DNA from: Pseudomonas sp. CC120222-01a
GTDB taxonomy: Bacteria > Pseudomonadota > Gammaproteobacteria > Pseudomonadales > Pseudomonadaceae
Assembly (NCBI RefSeq): GCF_003097235.1
Contig: NZ_QEQQ01000009.1
Coordinates: forward strand, 1 to 64,000
Reading direction: 5' to 3'
Length of the DNA: 64,000 bases
The notes under the pieces are model-generated. The model had not been told where the DNA came from, searched no databases, and was given only the letters and a program-made list of their open reading frames with translations. Shown piece by piece: positions 28,367 to 38,177 of the stretch (within the stretch, counting starts at the first letter, position 1; each line of letters starts with the position of its first letter). Position numbers and translations under genes: made by a program.

Positions 28367-29439
28367 GAGGCCGCTCCCAGGTCGAACACCACCTGCCCGT
28401 CCTGTACCTGCACGGCAGCGCCGACCGCACTGGCCATCTCGGCCCATGGCGGCGCGGCGCCATCGCCGTCCAGGCGCAGGTGCCAGCGCTGGCCATCGAA
28501 ACGCACGGCTTGCAGCCGCCAGGCTGGGTGCTCGCGCAGCCAGGCTTGCAGACGTACTTGCAGGCCTTCGAGTTGACGTTCACGCAATTGCTGTTGCAGT
28601 TCGCTTTCCCGCAGGCGCTTCAAGGCCTGTGCCGCGTGCCGGGGGCTGGCCTGTTCGCCGGTGACCGCCACCACCTGCCCACGCCAGGTCTGCACCTGGC
28701 GCCATTGCTGGGTCAGCCACAGGCCGCCCCATGCGCTGGCCAACACCAGGCACGCCACAAGCAGGCGCCGCTGTTGCCGTGACACACCAGGCAGCGAGCG
28801 CACCTGACGGGGGCGTTCGAGCAGGCTGGGCAGGTTGTCGAGCGGTGCCAACGCACCTGGCCAAGCGCCGGCTACAACCCTCTGGGACAGTCCCGACCAA
28901 GGTTGCCGGGGCAGCTCGCCCAACGCCGTGGGCCAGGCCAACCAATGCTCAAGTCCGGCCTCGACCTGCCCTTTGCACAACCAGATGTCCGGCGTGCGCT
29001 GCCACTGCCAGGCCGTGCCCGGCTCGGGTGTCGGCAACAGCTGGAACTCGGCCCAGCAGCAGTCCACCTGCAACCCCCATTCGGCACATTGCTCGCGCCA
29101 CGGCACCAGCAACTGCCGCTCCACCGCCATCAGGCGCAATTGCCCCGCCTGACGCGACAGGCAGGCACACAGGATCGCGTCCGTTGCCTGCAGCAAGCGG
29201 TCTTCCAGCAACAGCGGCCACTCATCGCGCTTCAAGCCAGGCGGCGCCGCCAGTTGAAACTGGCTGCAGCATTCCCCGGGGACGATAAGCGCCACCCGTG
29301 CCTGCAAGTTCGCCGGTGGCTCGCCCTGCCCTTGGCGATGGCTGCCATCCGCCTCGACCAGCAGCCAGTCCCAGACCTCTCCCGGGCGCAGCAACAACCA
29401 CGGTCGGGTCGGCGCTTGCCTGCGCCATTCAAACTTCAT
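28363..29439 (-). CDS. gspL: Type II secretion protein L
   Basis: A 358-residue bitopic protein with a cytoplasmic actin-like domain (residues 1-230) that binds the GspE ATPase, one membrane segment (LLVACLVLASAWGGLWLTQQW, near 235-255) and a periplasmic ferredoxin-like domain. It couples ATP hydrolysis to pseudopilus growth. ATGA overlaps with gspJ before it and gspM after it support an unbroken operon. Confidence 0.9.
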   Translation of the reverse strand: MKFEWRRQAPTRPWLLLRPGEVWDWLLVEADGSHRQGQGEPPANLQARVALIVPGECCSQFQLAAPPGLKRDEWPLLLEDRLLQATDAILCACLSRQAGQLRLMAVERQLLVPWREQCAEWGLQVDCCWAEFQLLPTPEPGTAWQWQRTPDIWLCKGQVEAGLEHWLAWPTALGELPRQPWSGLSQRVVAGAWPGALAPLDNLPSLLERPRQVRSLPGVSRQQRRLLVACLVLASAWGGLWLTQQWRQVQTWRGQVVAVTGEQASPRHAAQALKRLRESELQQQLRERQLEGLQVRLQAWLREHPAWRLQAVRFDGQRWHLRLDGDGAAPPWAEMASAVGAAVQVQDGQVVFDLGAAS

Positions 29440-30026
29440 GAGCGCCCCCAGGGCAGAACAAAGGTGCAGACATACGGTGCTCCATCACGCTGCAATTCCA
29501 GGCGCACGCCACGACCGGGGTGCGCGGGTTGGTCGGAGGGCCAGGGCAGCCAGCGGTCACCCTGGTGGTAAAGCACATTGATCGCGCTGACCCGCGGCAG
29601 TTGCTCGCGCAATACCCAGCGCGGCTCGCTGGCAGCGTACAGCTCGGCCGAGCTTTCCAGCAGCAGGCGTTGCTCACGCGCATCGAAGCGCAGGCGTTGA
29701 CGTTGCAGGCGCGAACCGCCCTCGGCCTCGGGCAAGGCGGCGGCGGCCACCCACAGCAACTGCTGGCGGTCGGCCTGCCAGTCGAGCCAGCGGCTGGCCA
29801 AAGGCAGGCGTTGTTCGTACAGACGGCGCAGCACCGGGCTGTCGAAGCGCCGCTCCAGGGCCAGGCAGAACTCCAGCACGCTGGTTTCCTGGGTGTTCAC
29901 CTGCAGCCGCTCGCGCACCTTGAGCCAGCCATTGACCAACGCCGACAGCATGACCCCGAGCAGCGCGGTCAGGGCCATGGCGACCATCAGTTCGATCAAG
30001 GTCAAACCTGCCTGGCGCCGCTTCAT
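29436..30026 (-). CDS. gspJ: Type II secretion minor pseudopilin J
   Basis: A 196-residue minor pseudopilin. The prepilin cleavage site is MKRRQAG/LTLIELMVAMALT with Glu5 in the mature protein, followed by a hydrophobic helix and a globular domain. GspJ forms the pseudopilus tip with GspI and GspK. The start overlaps the gspI stop (ATGA). In this cluster gspK is not next to gspJ but about 11 kb away, at 40403. Confidence 0.92.
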   Translation of the reverse strand: MKRRQAGLTLIELMVAMALTALLGVMLSALVNGWLKVRERLQVNTQETSVLEFCLALERRFDSPVLRRLYEQRLPLASRWLDWQADRQQLLWVAAAALPEAEGGSRLQRQRLRFDAREQRLLLESSAELYAASEPRWVLREQLPRVSAINVLYHQGDRWLPWPSDQPAHPGRGVRLELQRDGAPYVCTFVLPWGRS

Positions 30027-30391
30027 GGCTGCTCCAGAAAAACGCTGTATTGCCCGAGTGGCAGGCGCTGGTCGCGGTCGGCATACAACTGCAATTCGCC
30101 ACGGCGCAGCTCGCGCACACCGGTGCGGCGCAGTTGCATGTGCCAATGGCAGGCCTGGCCGCCCTGGCTGAGCACACCCTCCACCTGGTTGCTGGCCGGC
30201 CAATATTGCTCGACGGTGAAGCGCGCCTGCAGCTCGCGAGCGCACAGCACGCCCAAACGATGCTGCTGCACGTTGTCCTGCACCGCCAGGCGCTGGCGCA
30301 GCACCTGGCTGGTGATGACCGCCAGCACGGCGGCTATCGCCAGGGCCACGGTCACTTCCAGCAAGGTGAACCCGCGCTGCCTGCGCTTCAT
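30023..30391 (-). CDS. gspI: Type II secretion minor pseudopilin I
   Basis: A 122-residue minor pseudopilin with cleavage site MKRRQRG/FTLLEVTVALAIA and Glu5 present. It would nucleate the tip complex with GspJ and GspK. The start at 30391 overlaps the gspH stop by ATGA; the frame stays open upstream inside gspH. Length and order (H-I-J) are standard. Confidence 0.92.
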   Translation of the reverse strand: MKRRQRGFTLLEVTVALAIAAVLAVITSQVLRQRLAVQDNVQQHRLGVLCARELQARFTVEQYWPASNQVEGVLSQGGQACHWHMQLRRTGVRELRRGELQLYADRDQRLPLGQYSVFLEQP

Positions 30392-30825
30392 GGCGCCATC
30401 GCCACGCGCAACTGGCCGTCGCGGCCCCACTCCCAACGCTGGCTGCCGTCGACCCAGCGCCAGCTCACCGAGCCCGGTTGCGCCCAGCCCTGCGGGGTAA
30501 ACAGCACACGTGGCTGGGCGCTGGCCGGCCAGTCCGGGCGCAGGCCCTTTGGCCAGTCAGCCGGGGCTCCGGCCTCGACCACCCAGCCATCGCCTTCACG
30601 GCGCACGAACTCAGGCCGCTGGCCAGTCCAGCGTAATCCGCGCAGCTGCCCGGCGTGCCGGGCCAGCGCGGCCTGGGTGCGGGTTTCCGTGGCCAGGCGC
30701 TGCAGCGCCTGATCGACGCTGGACTTGCCGCTGTCGAGCCAGGCCACCGCCATGCCGGTCATGAGCCCGGCGATGGCCAGTACCACGAGCAATTCGAGCA
30801 GGCTGAAGCCGCGCTGGCCACGCAT
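30388..30825 (-). CDS. gspH: Type II secretion pseudopilin H
   Basis: A 145-residue pseudopilin with cleavage site MRGQRG/FSLLELLVVLAIAGLM and Glu5 present, followed by the globular domain (WRWVDGSQRWEWGRDGQLRV). GspH is thought to link the tip complex to the GspG filament. It starts 3 nt after the gspG stop. Confidence 0.92.
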   Translation of the reverse strand: MRGQRGFSLLELLVVLAIAGLMTGMAVAWLDSGKSSVDQALQRLATETRTQAALARHAGQLRGLRWTGQRPEFVRREGDGWVVEAGAPADWPKGLRPDWPASAQPRVLFTPQGWAQPGSVSWRWVDGSQRWEWGRDGQLRVAMAP

Positions 30826-30828
30826 GGT

Positions 30829-31263
30829 CTAGAGCGTCCAGTTGCCCAGGTCGGCATCCTGGCCTTCACCACCGGGCACGCCATCGGCACCCAGTGAGTA
30901 CACATCGACCCGCCCATGCTCACCAGGCATGCGGTACTGGTACGGGGTGCCCCATGGGTCTTCCGGCAGGCGGCGCACATAGCCGTCACTGCGCCAGCTG
31001 CGTGGCAGCGGCTCCTGGGTCGGCTTTTTCACCAATGCAGCCAGGCCCTGCTCGTTGCTGGGGAAGCGCAGGTTGTCCAGGCGGTACATGTCCAGTGCCT
31101 GTTCAAGCGTGGCCAGGTCGGCCATGACCTTCTGCTTCATGGCCTTGTCCTGATTACCCAGCACGCTGGGCGCGACCACGGCGATCAGCAGGCCGATGAT
31201 GAAGATCACCACCATGATTTCCATCAGGGTGAAGCCGCGCTGGCGGTTGCGTCGATGCTGCAT
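30829..31263 (-). CDS. gspG: Type II secretion major pseudopilin G
   Basis: The main pseudopilus subunit, 144 residues. The prepilin site MQHRRNRQRG/FTLMEIMVVIFIIG has Glu5, and the C-terminal domain contains the calcium-loop region (PEDPWGTPYQYRMPGEHGRVDVYSLGADGVPGGEGQDADLGNW). I choose ATG 31263, which has AAGGAG upstream; the frame extends seven codons further. The prepilin peptidase is not encoded in the window and must be shared with pili. Confidence 0.95.
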   Translation of the reverse strand: MQHRRNRQRGFTLMEIMVVIFIIGLLIAVVAPSVLGNQDKAMKQKVMADLATLEQALDMYRLDNLRFPSNEQGLAALVKKPTQEPLPRSWRSDGYVRRLPEDPWGTPYQYRMPGEHGRVDVYSLGADGVPGGEGQDADLGNWTL

Positions 31264-31280
31264 GGAAGTGCTCCTTGTTT

Positions 31281-32483
31281 TCACAGTTGCAGGCCCTGGT
31301 TGAGTTGCATGATCGGTAACAGCACCGCCAGCACGATGAACAGCACCACGGCGCCCATCACCAGGATCATCAGGGGTTCGAAAAGCGCCATGGCGGTGTC
31401 CACCTGGCGGGCGAAGCCTCGCTCCTGGTCGTCGGCCACGCGTTCGAGCATGTCGGCCAAGGTGCCGCTGGCCTCGCCACTACCGACCATGTTCACCAGC
31501 AACGGCGGAAACTGCTGGCTGGCATCCAGGGCGCGGTGCAGGCTGGTGCCGCCCTGCACTTGCTGGCGCACCTGCGCCATGGCCAGGCGGATGCGCCGGT
31601 TGCCGACAGTCTCGGTGGCTACCTGCAGGGCTTCGAGCAGGGCCACGCCACTGCTGCAGAGGATTGCCAGGCTGCGCGCCAGGCGGGCGCTTTCCAGTAC
31701 CTGCAGCAGCACGCCGATACGCGGCAGGCGCAACAGCAGTTCATCACGGCGCAGGCACCAGTTCGGCTTGCGCAGCAGCCAGCTGCCCAGCAGGCCGGCG
31801 ACAAGCGCCAAACCCAGCAGCCAGGGGCCGGCCTGCACCAGGCCTTGGCTCAGGCCGATCAGCAGCGAGGTGATCAGCGGCAGGCTCTGCCCGGCGTGGG
31901 CGAATTGTTCGGTGAGCTTGGGCACGACGAAGGTCATCAGGCCGACCACCACTGCCAGCGACACGCCCATCAGTACGCAGGGGTAGATCAGCGCGGTGCG
32001 CGCCTTATGCTGCTGGCGCTGCACCTGTTCGAGGTGATCGGCCAGGCGGGTCAGTACCTGGGCCAGGCGTCCGGAGCGCTCGCCCGCCTCGACCAGCGCG
32101 CAGTACAAACCGGTGAATGGCGCCCCTTGCCGAGCCAGGCTGCGGGCCAGCCCGAGGCCTTCGGCGAGCGAGCCGCGCAGTGCCACCAGCACGCTGTGCA
32201 GAGCCGGTTCGCGCAGTTGCCGTTCCAGCGTGGCCAGCGCATCGACCAGGGGGATACCCGCGCCAGTCAGGGTCGCCAACTGGCGGGTCAGCTCGCACAG
32301 CTGCGCACGGCTCAGGCGCTGGCGCCGCGGTTGGCGGCTACCGGCTTCATGGCGCTGCAGCTGGCGCGGGAACAAGCCCTGCTCGCGCAGCAACTGGCGC
32401 GCATGGCGTTCGCTGTCGGCCTGCAGGCTGGCCTTGTGGGTCTTGCCGGCGAGATCGACGGCCTGATAACGGAAAGTCGGCAT
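31281..32483 (-). CDS. gspF: Type II secretion inner-membrane platform protein F
   Basis: A 400-residue polytopic platform protein with two repeated T2SF domains (about 70-195 and 270-390) and three membrane segments (near 170, 220 and 375). GspF is the rotor-like core contacting GspE and GspL. It starts 3 nt after the gspE stop and is followed by gspG. Family length is as expected. Confidence 0.95.
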   Translation of the reverse strand: MPTFRYQAVDLAGKTHKASLQADSERHARQLLREQGLFPRQLQRHEAGSRQPRRQRLSRAQLCELTRQLATLTGAGIPLVDALATLERQLREPALHSVLVALRGSLAEGLGLARSLARQGAPFTGLYCALVEAGERSGRLAQVLTRLADHLEQVQRQQHKARTALIYPCVLMGVSLAVVVGLMTFVVPKLTEQFAHAGQSLPLITSLLIGLSQGLVQAGPWLLGLALVAGLLGSWLLRKPNWCLRRDELLLRLPRIGVLLQVLESARLARSLAILCSSGVALLEALQVATETVGNRRIRLAMAQVRQQVQGGTSLHRALDASQQFPPLLVNMVGSGEASGTLADMLERVADDQERGFARQVDTAMALFEPLMILVMGAVVLFIVLAVLLPIMQLNQGLQL

Positions 32484-32486
32484 CGG

Positions 32487-33935
32487 TCAGCCCTGTACCA
32501 CGCGCAGCACTTCGGCGAGGCTGGTTTCGCCGCGGGCCAGGCAGTCGCTGGCCATCGCCACCAGGCTTTGCCTGCGCTCGGCCAGGTAGCCCTGCATGGC
32601 CAGTTCGCTGGCGCCGTCGTACAGCAGGCCGACCAGGCCAGCGTCCAGTTCAATGAACTCGTAAAGCCCCAGGCGGCCGACATAGCCACTGCCCTGGCAA
32701 TGCTCACAACCGATCGCGTGATAACTACTGTGCAGCGCCGCCAGCTCGGGCCACAGGGCGCGTTCGGCCGGTTGCAGTGGCTGCGCGACAGCGCACTGGC
32801 ACAAGCGCCTGACCAGGCGCTGGGCCAGCACGCCGCGCAGGCACGAGGCGATCAGGAACGGCTCGATGCCCATGTCGCGCAGGCGCGTGACAGCACCCAC
32901 CGCGCTGTTGGTGTGCAGCGTCGACAGCACCAGGTGGCCGGTGAGGCTGGCTTGCACGGCGATCTGCGCGGTTTCCTGGTCGCGGATTTCACCGAGCATG
33001 ATCACGTCCGGGTCCTGGCGCAGAATGGCGCGCAGGCCACTGGCGAAGGTCAGCCCGGCACGCGGGTTGATCGCCGTCTGGCCGATGCCGGCGATTGCGT
33101 ATTCGACCGGGTCCTCGACGGTGAGGATGTTGCGGCTGCCGTCGTTGAGGCTATTGAGGCTGGCGTACAGCGTGGTGGTCTTGCCCGAACCGGTCGGGCC
33201 GGTGGACAGGACGATACCGTTGGGCCGCGCCAGGCAGCTGCGCAGGCCCTGCAGCACGGCGGCGGGCATGCCCAGGTTGGCCAGCGCCAGCAGGCTGGCC
33301 TGTTTGTCGAGCACCCGCATCACCACGCGCTCGCCATGAATGCCAGGCAATGTCGACACCCGCACGTCCACTTCCCTGCCCGCTGCGCGCAAGGTGATGC
33401 GGCCATCCTGGGGCTGGCGCTTCTCGGCGATGTCCAGCCGGGCCATGACCTTGATCCGCGACACCAGCATCGCCGACAGCGCCCGCGGCGGGCGCAGTAC
33501 CTCGCGCAGGTGGCCATCAACGCGCAGGCGCACCACCAGGCTCTGCTCGAAGGTTTCGATATGGATATCCGACGCACGCAGGCGCAGCGCCTGGCCGAAC
33601 AGGCCGTTGATCAGGCGGATCACCGGGGCTTCGTCGTCGCTTTCGAGCAGGTCCTCGATGCGCGGCATTTCGCTCATCAGGCTGTCCAGGTCGACCTGAT
33701 CGCCAATGCCTTCGATCAGCGCTTCGGTCGCGCCGGCACCCGCCTCATAGAGCTGGCCAAGGCGCTCATCGAACGCCGCAGGTTCCAGGTACTCCAGCGC
33801 CATGGGCCGGCCATGTACGCGCAGCAGTTCCTGCAACTGGGCGCTGTCGGCGTCGCGACGCAGCCACAGGCGCCAGCCTTCTTCGGACGGGGCCATGGCC
33901 AGCCCGGCCTGGCGTGCCAGGCGATAGGGCAGCAT
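32487..33935 (-). CDS. gspE: Type II secretion ATPase E
   Basis: The 482-residue hexameric ATPase drives pseudopilus assembly from the cytoplasm. It has Walker [16 protein letters not shown] (near 245), Walker [13 protein letters not shown] (near 312) and the tetracysteine zinc site (LCQCAV near 373 and [10 protein letters not shown] near 405). ATG 33935 overlaps the gspD stop as TGATG; an upstream GTG in the same frame is less likely. Confidence 0.95.
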   Translation of the reverse strand: MLPYRLARQAGLAMAPSEEGWRLWLRRDADSAQLQELLRVHGRPMALEYLEPAAFDERLGQLYEAGAGATEALIEGIGDQVDLDSLMSEMPRIEDLLESDDEAPVIRLINGLFGQALRLRASDIHIETFEQSLVVRLRVDGHLREVLRPPRALSAMLVSRIKVMARLDIAEKRQPQDGRITLRAAGREVDVRVSTLPGIHGERVVMRVLDKQASLLALANLGMPAAVLQGLRSCLARPNGIVLSTGPTGSGKTTTLYASLNSLNDGSRNILTVEDPVEYAIAGIGQTAINPRAGLTFASGLRAILRQDPDVIMLGEIRDQETAQIAVQASLTGHLVLSTLHTNSAVGAVTRLRDMGIEPFLIASCLRGVLAQRLVRRLCQCAVAQPLQPAERALWPELAALHSSYHAIGCEHCQGSGYVGRLGLYEFIELDAGLVGLLYDGASELAMQGYLAERRQSLVAMASDCLARGETSLAEVLRVVQG

Positions 33936-35890
33936 CACCAGTTACCGCCTTCGAGGCGTGCGCGGCTGGCGGGGAACACCTGCAGCAACGGGGTGCCTTC
34001 GGCCAGGTCGGGCAACTGCAGCGGCGTGGTCTGCTGCAGGGTGCGGTATTTGCCTTCGCTGAGGCGCGCCAAGCTCGGCCCGTCGCGCAGGATGCGTGGG
34101 CGAATGAACACCATCAGGTTCTGCTTGGTGTTCTTGCTGGCGTCGGAACGGAACAGTCGGCCCAGGTAGGGAATGTCACCGAGCAACGGCACGCGCTGAT
34201 CGCTGGTGCTGAGCTCGTCGCTGATCAGGCCGCCGAGGATGACCAGACCATTGTCCTCGACCATGACCTTGGTCTTGATCTCGCGCTTGTTGGTGATCAC
34301 GTCACTGGCGGCGCGGGAGTCGGCAATCGACGAAACCTCCTGGACGATGTCCAGCCGTACGCTGTTGTCGACGTTGATCTGCGGCTTGATACGCAGCTTC
34401 ACGCCGACTTCCTTGCGCTCGATGGTCTGGTAGGGGTTGGCGTTGTTCTGGGTCACCGAGCCGGTCACGAATGGCACCTCCTGGCCAACCAGGATCGACG
34501 CCTCGGCGTTGTCCAGGGTCAGCAGGGTTGGCGTCGACAGCAGGTTGAAGCCGCTCTTGCCCTTGAGGGCGTTGATCAGCATGGCGAAGTTGAAACCACC
34601 GCCAATATGGCCAAAGCCAGCGGTGGCGCCGGTGGTGGACGACAGCAGGTCGCCCAGTGCTTCGTTGTCGCCACTGGCGGCGGCACCGGCGATGTTGGCG
34701 ATGTTCACTCCGTTGCTACCGAAGTTGACGATGCCGGCGCCGAACTTCTCGTCGGCGAACAACCACTGCACGCCGAGTTCCTGGGCCTGGATATCGGACA
34801 CCTCGGCGATGATCGCCTCGACCACCACCTGGGCACGGCGGATATCCAGCTGTTCGACGATCGAGCGGTAGGCCGCCAGTTCACTGTCGGGGCCGACCAT
34901 GACCACGGCGTTGGTGCCCTCTTCGTATTCCAGGCGAATGCCCGAGTCGCTGGCGGCCGCCATCACTGGCCGCTCCTTGCCCTCGCCTTCGCCATCTGCT
35001 GCACCGGGCACCGCGCCTTCCTGGCTGAGGCCGCGCAGCACCTTGACCACTTCGGCGGCATTGGCGTGGCGCAGGTACATGACCTGGGTGTTGCTGTTGT
35101 GCTGGTTGTCGCTGGGGCGGTCGAGCTGGCCGAGCAGCGCCCTCACGCGGTCGGTGCTGCCACGTACCAGCAAGGCATTGCTGCGCGGGTCGGCGACCAC
35201 CTGGGTGCTGGCGGCGCCTTGCTCGCGGGCCAGCAGGCGAGTGAGCAGCTGCGCGGTGTCGGCAGCGCTGGCATGGCGCAGCGGCATGACCTGCAGCGGC
35301 TCGTCGCTGACCTGGTCGAGCTGGCGCAGCAGGCTGTCGATACGTTCGAGGTTGCTGCGCCAGTCGGTGACTACCAGCAGGTTGGCTGCCGGATACGGCG
35401 TGATCACCCCGACGCGGGGGTCGATCAGCGGCTTGAGGATGCCGAGCATCTGCTCGCTGGCGGCATTGCGCACATTGAACACCCGGGTGGCCACGCCATC
35501 GCTGCCTTCGCTCTGTTTGCCCGCGGACTCGACCGGCACCGGTTCCAGACGCGCAGCCTGGTCGGGGACGATCTTGACGCTGCCGTTGGGCAGGTCGACG
35601 GCGGCATAGCCCTGGGCACGCAGCTGGGCGAGAAAGATGTCGTAGATGGCATCGGCATCGTGGCGGTCGACGGTGCGCACGGTGACCTTGCCCTTGACCC
35701 GTGGGTCGACGATGAAGGTGGTGCCGGTGATGCGCGACACGCTGTCGATGAACTCGCCCAGTTCGGTGTCGACGAAGTTCACCTCATACACCGGCGTGCC
35801 GTTGTCATCGAAGGTTTCCGGCTCTTCTGCCCAGGCGAGTGTCAGGCCCAGGCTCAAGGCTGCGGCCACGCAGTATCTGGCGAACATCAT
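33935..35890 (-). CDS. gspD: Type II secretion secretin D
   Basis: The outer-membrane secretin, 651 residues. It has a signal peptide (cleavage near LAWA-EE), an N0 domain, three N1-N3 KH-like domains (from about 125 to 345) and a C-terminal secretin domain with [22 protein letters not shown] and [15 protein letters not shown]. It forms the outer-membrane channel for folded cargo. A linker rich in Gly/Glu near 305-318 lies inside N3. It starts directly after the gspC stop. Confidence 0.96.
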   Translation of the reverse strand: MMFARYCVAAALSLGLTLAWAEEPETFDDNGTPVYEVNFVDTELGEFIDSVSRITGTTFIVDPRVKGKVTVRTVDRHDADAIYDIFLAQLRAQGYAAVDLPNGSVKIVPDQAARLEPVPVESAGKQSEGSDGVATRVFNVRNAASEQMLGILKPLIDPRVGVITPYPAANLLVVTDWRSNLERIDSLLRQLDQVSDEPLQVMPLRHASAADTAQLLTRLLAREQGAASTQVVADPRSNALLVRGSTDRVRALLGQLDRPSDNQHNSNTQVMYLRHANAAEVVKVLRGLSQEGAVPGAADGEGEGKERPVMAAASDSGIRLEYEEGTNAVVMVGPDSELAAYRSIVEQLDIRRAQVVVEAIIAEVSDIQAQELGVQWLFADEKFGAGIVNFGSNGVNIANIAGAAASGDNEALGDLLSSTTGATAGFGHIGGGFNFAMLINALKGKSGFNLLSTPTLLTLDNAEASILVGQEVPFVTGSVTQNNANPYQTIERKEVGVKLRIKPQINVDNSVRLDIVQEVSSIADSRAASDVITNKREIKTKVMVEDNGLVILGGLISDELSTSDQRVPLLGDIPYLGRLFRSDASKNTKQNLMVFIRPRILRDGPSLARLSEGKYRTLQQTTPLQLPDLAEGTPLLQVFPASRARLEGGNW

Positions 35891-36316
35891 TCATCCTTGC
35901 CGCTTGAAGCCGGTCACGGCAGGGCGTGGCGGCCAGGGCAGGCGTTCGCGCCGCCCCTGGTTGTCGAAAATCAGGCCATCGGCGTCGATGTCCTGCAATA
36001 CGATGCCCGGCGCCAGGCGTTGACCACGGCCGAGGGTGCGGACCTGCTGGCCGTAACGCAGCACCACCACGCTGGCCGACAACGGCTGGGCCTTGAGGCC
36101 GCCGAGGTACTGCAACGGCAGGCGGGTGATGGCGATCGCGCCGTCATCGGCCGCTGGCTGCCAGTGACCGACCAGCAGGCCAGGTAGCGCAGTGGCGGCG
36201 ACCTGCGCCGGGCTGGACGGTTGCGGCTGGCGCCCCAGTTGCAACACGCACTGGGCAGCCAGCCAGCCGGCCAGGGTCAGCAGGCCGCCGGTCATCAGGC
36301 GTGAAGCCAGGCTCAC
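35891..36316 (-). CDS. gspC: Type II secretion protein C, short form without PDZ
   Basis: A 141-residue inner-membrane protein with one anchor (LMTGGLLTLAGWLAAQCVLQL) and a homology-region domain (LPGLLVGHWQP to VLRYGQQVRTLGRGQRLAPGIVLQDIDADGLIF). It has no C-terminal PDZ or coiled-coil domain. GspC links the platform to GspD and helps select substrates. I choose GTG 36316, overlapping the preceding stop as GTGA; the frame is open to 36439. It directly follows the SoxB-like lipoprotein gene. Confidence 0.85.
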   Translation of the reverse strand: MSLASRLMTGGLLTLAGWLAAQCVLQLGRQPQPSSPAQVAATALPGLLVGHWQPAADDGAIAITRLPLQYLGGLKAQPLSASVVVLRYGQQVRTLGRGQRLAPGIVLQDIDADGLIFDNQGRRERLPWPPRPAVTGFKRQG

Positions 36317-37965
36317 GAAACGGCCTGCCGCGGGTGCCAGCCTGGGTGGCCCTGCACATAGCGCACCTCGGGCAGTTGCAATGACGCCAGCTGCCAATCG
36401 GCCTTCTGCCGCGCCAGCCAGGCCTCGACCTGCTGCCATAGCGGTTCACCCGCCTGGGTTTCGAACTGCAGGCCAAAGGTACGACACAGGCCCTGCACCG
36501 CTTCGATACCGCTGACGCGCTTGCCTTGCGGGCTGTAGCTGACACGCCAGGCCTGGCCCTGCCAGCGCGGCAGGTCCTGGCTGTTGTCGAGCAGCAGTGG
36601 GTCGCCGAACAGTTGCTCGGCCGCGTTCTCCAGCACTTGTTCGACTTGCCGGGCCGGGGCCTCGACCACCGGTGCCGGGTAGCCACCGGTCAGGCTGATC
36701 AGGTGCTCGCGGGTAATCGCTTCGCCTGCCGCCAAGGGGTAGTCGTAGCGCAGGCCTGGCAGCAACACCGGCATGCTGCTGTCGTCGGCCAAGGCTTGGT
36801 GCAGCAGGCGATCCCAGCTGCCGCCGCGGGTGTCGCGGCGCCACAGGGCCTGCGGCGCACGCGCCAGTGGCTGGTCAAGCCACGCCGCGTGGCCGGCACG
36901 TTGCTGGTGCAGTTCACCCTGCAACTGGCTGGCGCGCATCTGCGCAGCAGGCGACAGATAGCGCTCAAAGGCCGGGAAGAACTGCCCGTCGAACTGCCAT
37001 TGCCCGGCGACCTGCTGGCAACGCAGGCGGAATGCGCCACTGCCGCGGCAGCCGGCAAACAGCACCGGCACCCGTCGGCCACTGGCCTGGGTGGCTTGCA
37101 CCGGTGCCGGCCACAGGTCCTGGCCGCGGGCACAGAGCAGTACGTCGACTTCAGTCAACCGCTCGGCCAGCCACAGGCCCGGCCCGGTGCCGACATCGGC
37201 CATCGCCACGACCAGGTCGGCCTCGCGCCGCGCCTGCTCGAAAGTCGGCAGCAACGATTGGTACCACTGTTTAAGGGAGGCTTTCTGGTCCTGGGCGTAG
37301 GGGTCGGTGACACCCACCACGGCGATGCGCGCACCGCCGCGCTCGAAGAGATGCAGCGGCTCAAGGTTCAGCGACTTGCGTTGAGCGTCCGCAAGCCCGG
37401 CGCCGAGGGTGATGGCGGAAGACTGGCGATAGAGCGCCGCACTGCGCTGGGGCCAGAGCACACGCTCATCGCTGCTGACCCGCACTTCGCTGCCCAGCAG
37501 CTGGCTGCCCTGCACGCCGCTTTCACCCTGGGTGAGGTAGGCCAGGCCGCTACCGTTCCAGCCCTGGCCGTTCTCCAGGGTAAGGCTGTTGCCCGCCCCG
37601 GCTTCGCTACGCAGTTGCTCCAGCAGCGCACCCAGCACGGCGTAGCCGCCCAGTTTTGCACCCGCCGGCTGGTTGGCATCGAGCAACGGTGCCAGTTGCG
37701 GGTAAGCCAGGCTGGCACTGGCACCGGTCATCCACGGTGCACGGCCCAGGTGGCTGACCGGGCCCAGGCGCGTGGCCGGCACCACCGGCAGGCCGGGCTG
37801 GCGCGCATCCAGCGTGTCGGCGACGTATAGAAGATCCACACGGGCGCTGCCGCCTCGTTGGCCTGGCAATGCAGAGCAGGCGCCGAGCAGCGGTGCCAGC
37901 GCACCGACACCCATCCAGCTGATCAATTCGCGCCTGTTCACACTGCTTGCCATCGGGCCCGCCAT
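36313..37965 (-). CDS. SoxB/5'-nucleotidase-like Tat lipoprotein lacking metal ligands
   Basis: A 550-residue predicted exported lipoprotein. A twin-arginine motif (NRRELISWMG, Arg 11-12) is followed by a lipobox ending LLGAC (Cys 30). The body follows SoxB-type metallophosphatase topology, but every ligand motif is changed: DTH is DTLD, DGGD is ENGQ, and GGHTHD is CARGQDL. It is therefore probably a pseudo-enzyme. It heads the gsp operon, overlapping gspC, behind a Pho box. ATG 37953 is an alternative start. I believe P. putida literature calls this gene uxpA, but I am not certain. Confidence 0.75.
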   Translation of the reverse strand: MAGPMASSVNRRELISWMGVGALAPLLGACSALPGQRGGSARVDLLYVADTLDARQPGLPVVPATRLGPVSHLGRAPWMTGASASLAYPQLAPLLDANQPAGAKLGGYAVLGALLEQLRSEAGAGNSLTLENGQGWNGSGLAYLTQGESGVQGSQLLGSEVRVSSDERVLWPQRSAALYRQSSAITLGAGLADAQRKSLNLEPLHLFERGGARIAVVGVTDPYAQDQKASLKQWYQSLLPTFEQARREADLVVAMADVGTGPGLWLAERLTEVDVLLCARGQDLWPAPVQATQASGRRVPVLFAGCRGSGAFRLRCQQVAGQWQFDGQFFPAFERYLSPAAQMRASQLQGELHQQRAGHAAWLDQPLARAPQALWRRDTRGGSWDRLLHQALADDSSMPVLLPGLRYDYPLAAGEAITREHLISLTGGYPAPVVEAPARQVEQVLENAAEQLFGDPLLLDNSQDLPRWQGQAWRVSYSPQGKRVSGIEAVQGLCRTFGLQFETQAGEPLWQQVEAWLARQKADWQLASLQLPEVRYVQGHPGWHPRQAVS

Positions 37966-38009
37966 CCTTATCCGAGTTCTCGTTGGGCCCCGGATGTTGC
38001 GGCGTAGGC

Positions 38010-38038
38010 ATGACAGTTTAATGTCAGAAATCCGACAA
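38010..38038 (-). promoter_or_regulatory. Triple Pho-box repeat (PhoB site) upstream of the gsp operon
   Basis: On the minus strand three heptamers are spaced by exactly 4 nt: TTGTCGG (38038-38032), CTGACAT (38027-38021) and CTGTCAT (38016-38010). The two proximal units match the CTGTCAT-N4-CTGTCAT Pho-box consensus at 13 of 14 positions. The site lies 45 nt upstream of the lipoprotein start. A weaker plus-strand half-site (CTGTCTG, 38054-38060) lies on the phoX side. Confidence 0.85.
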
Positions 38039-38177
38039 TCATTCCAAATCGATCTGTCTGGATTTGTAATAAGAACTTACAGTTTTAAAAACCCGTTAAC
38101 ATTTCTGCCAATGAATCATCACAGTAGCGCCCTAAAGTCGCGGTTTCCTCTAACTCAGCCACTATAAGGACACCCTG

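Noticed and set aside
31536..34169. 877-codon open frame on the plus strand
   Set aside because: Antisense to gspF and gspE, which are intact with all motifs; the frame is Gln/Ala/His-rich shadow sequence.
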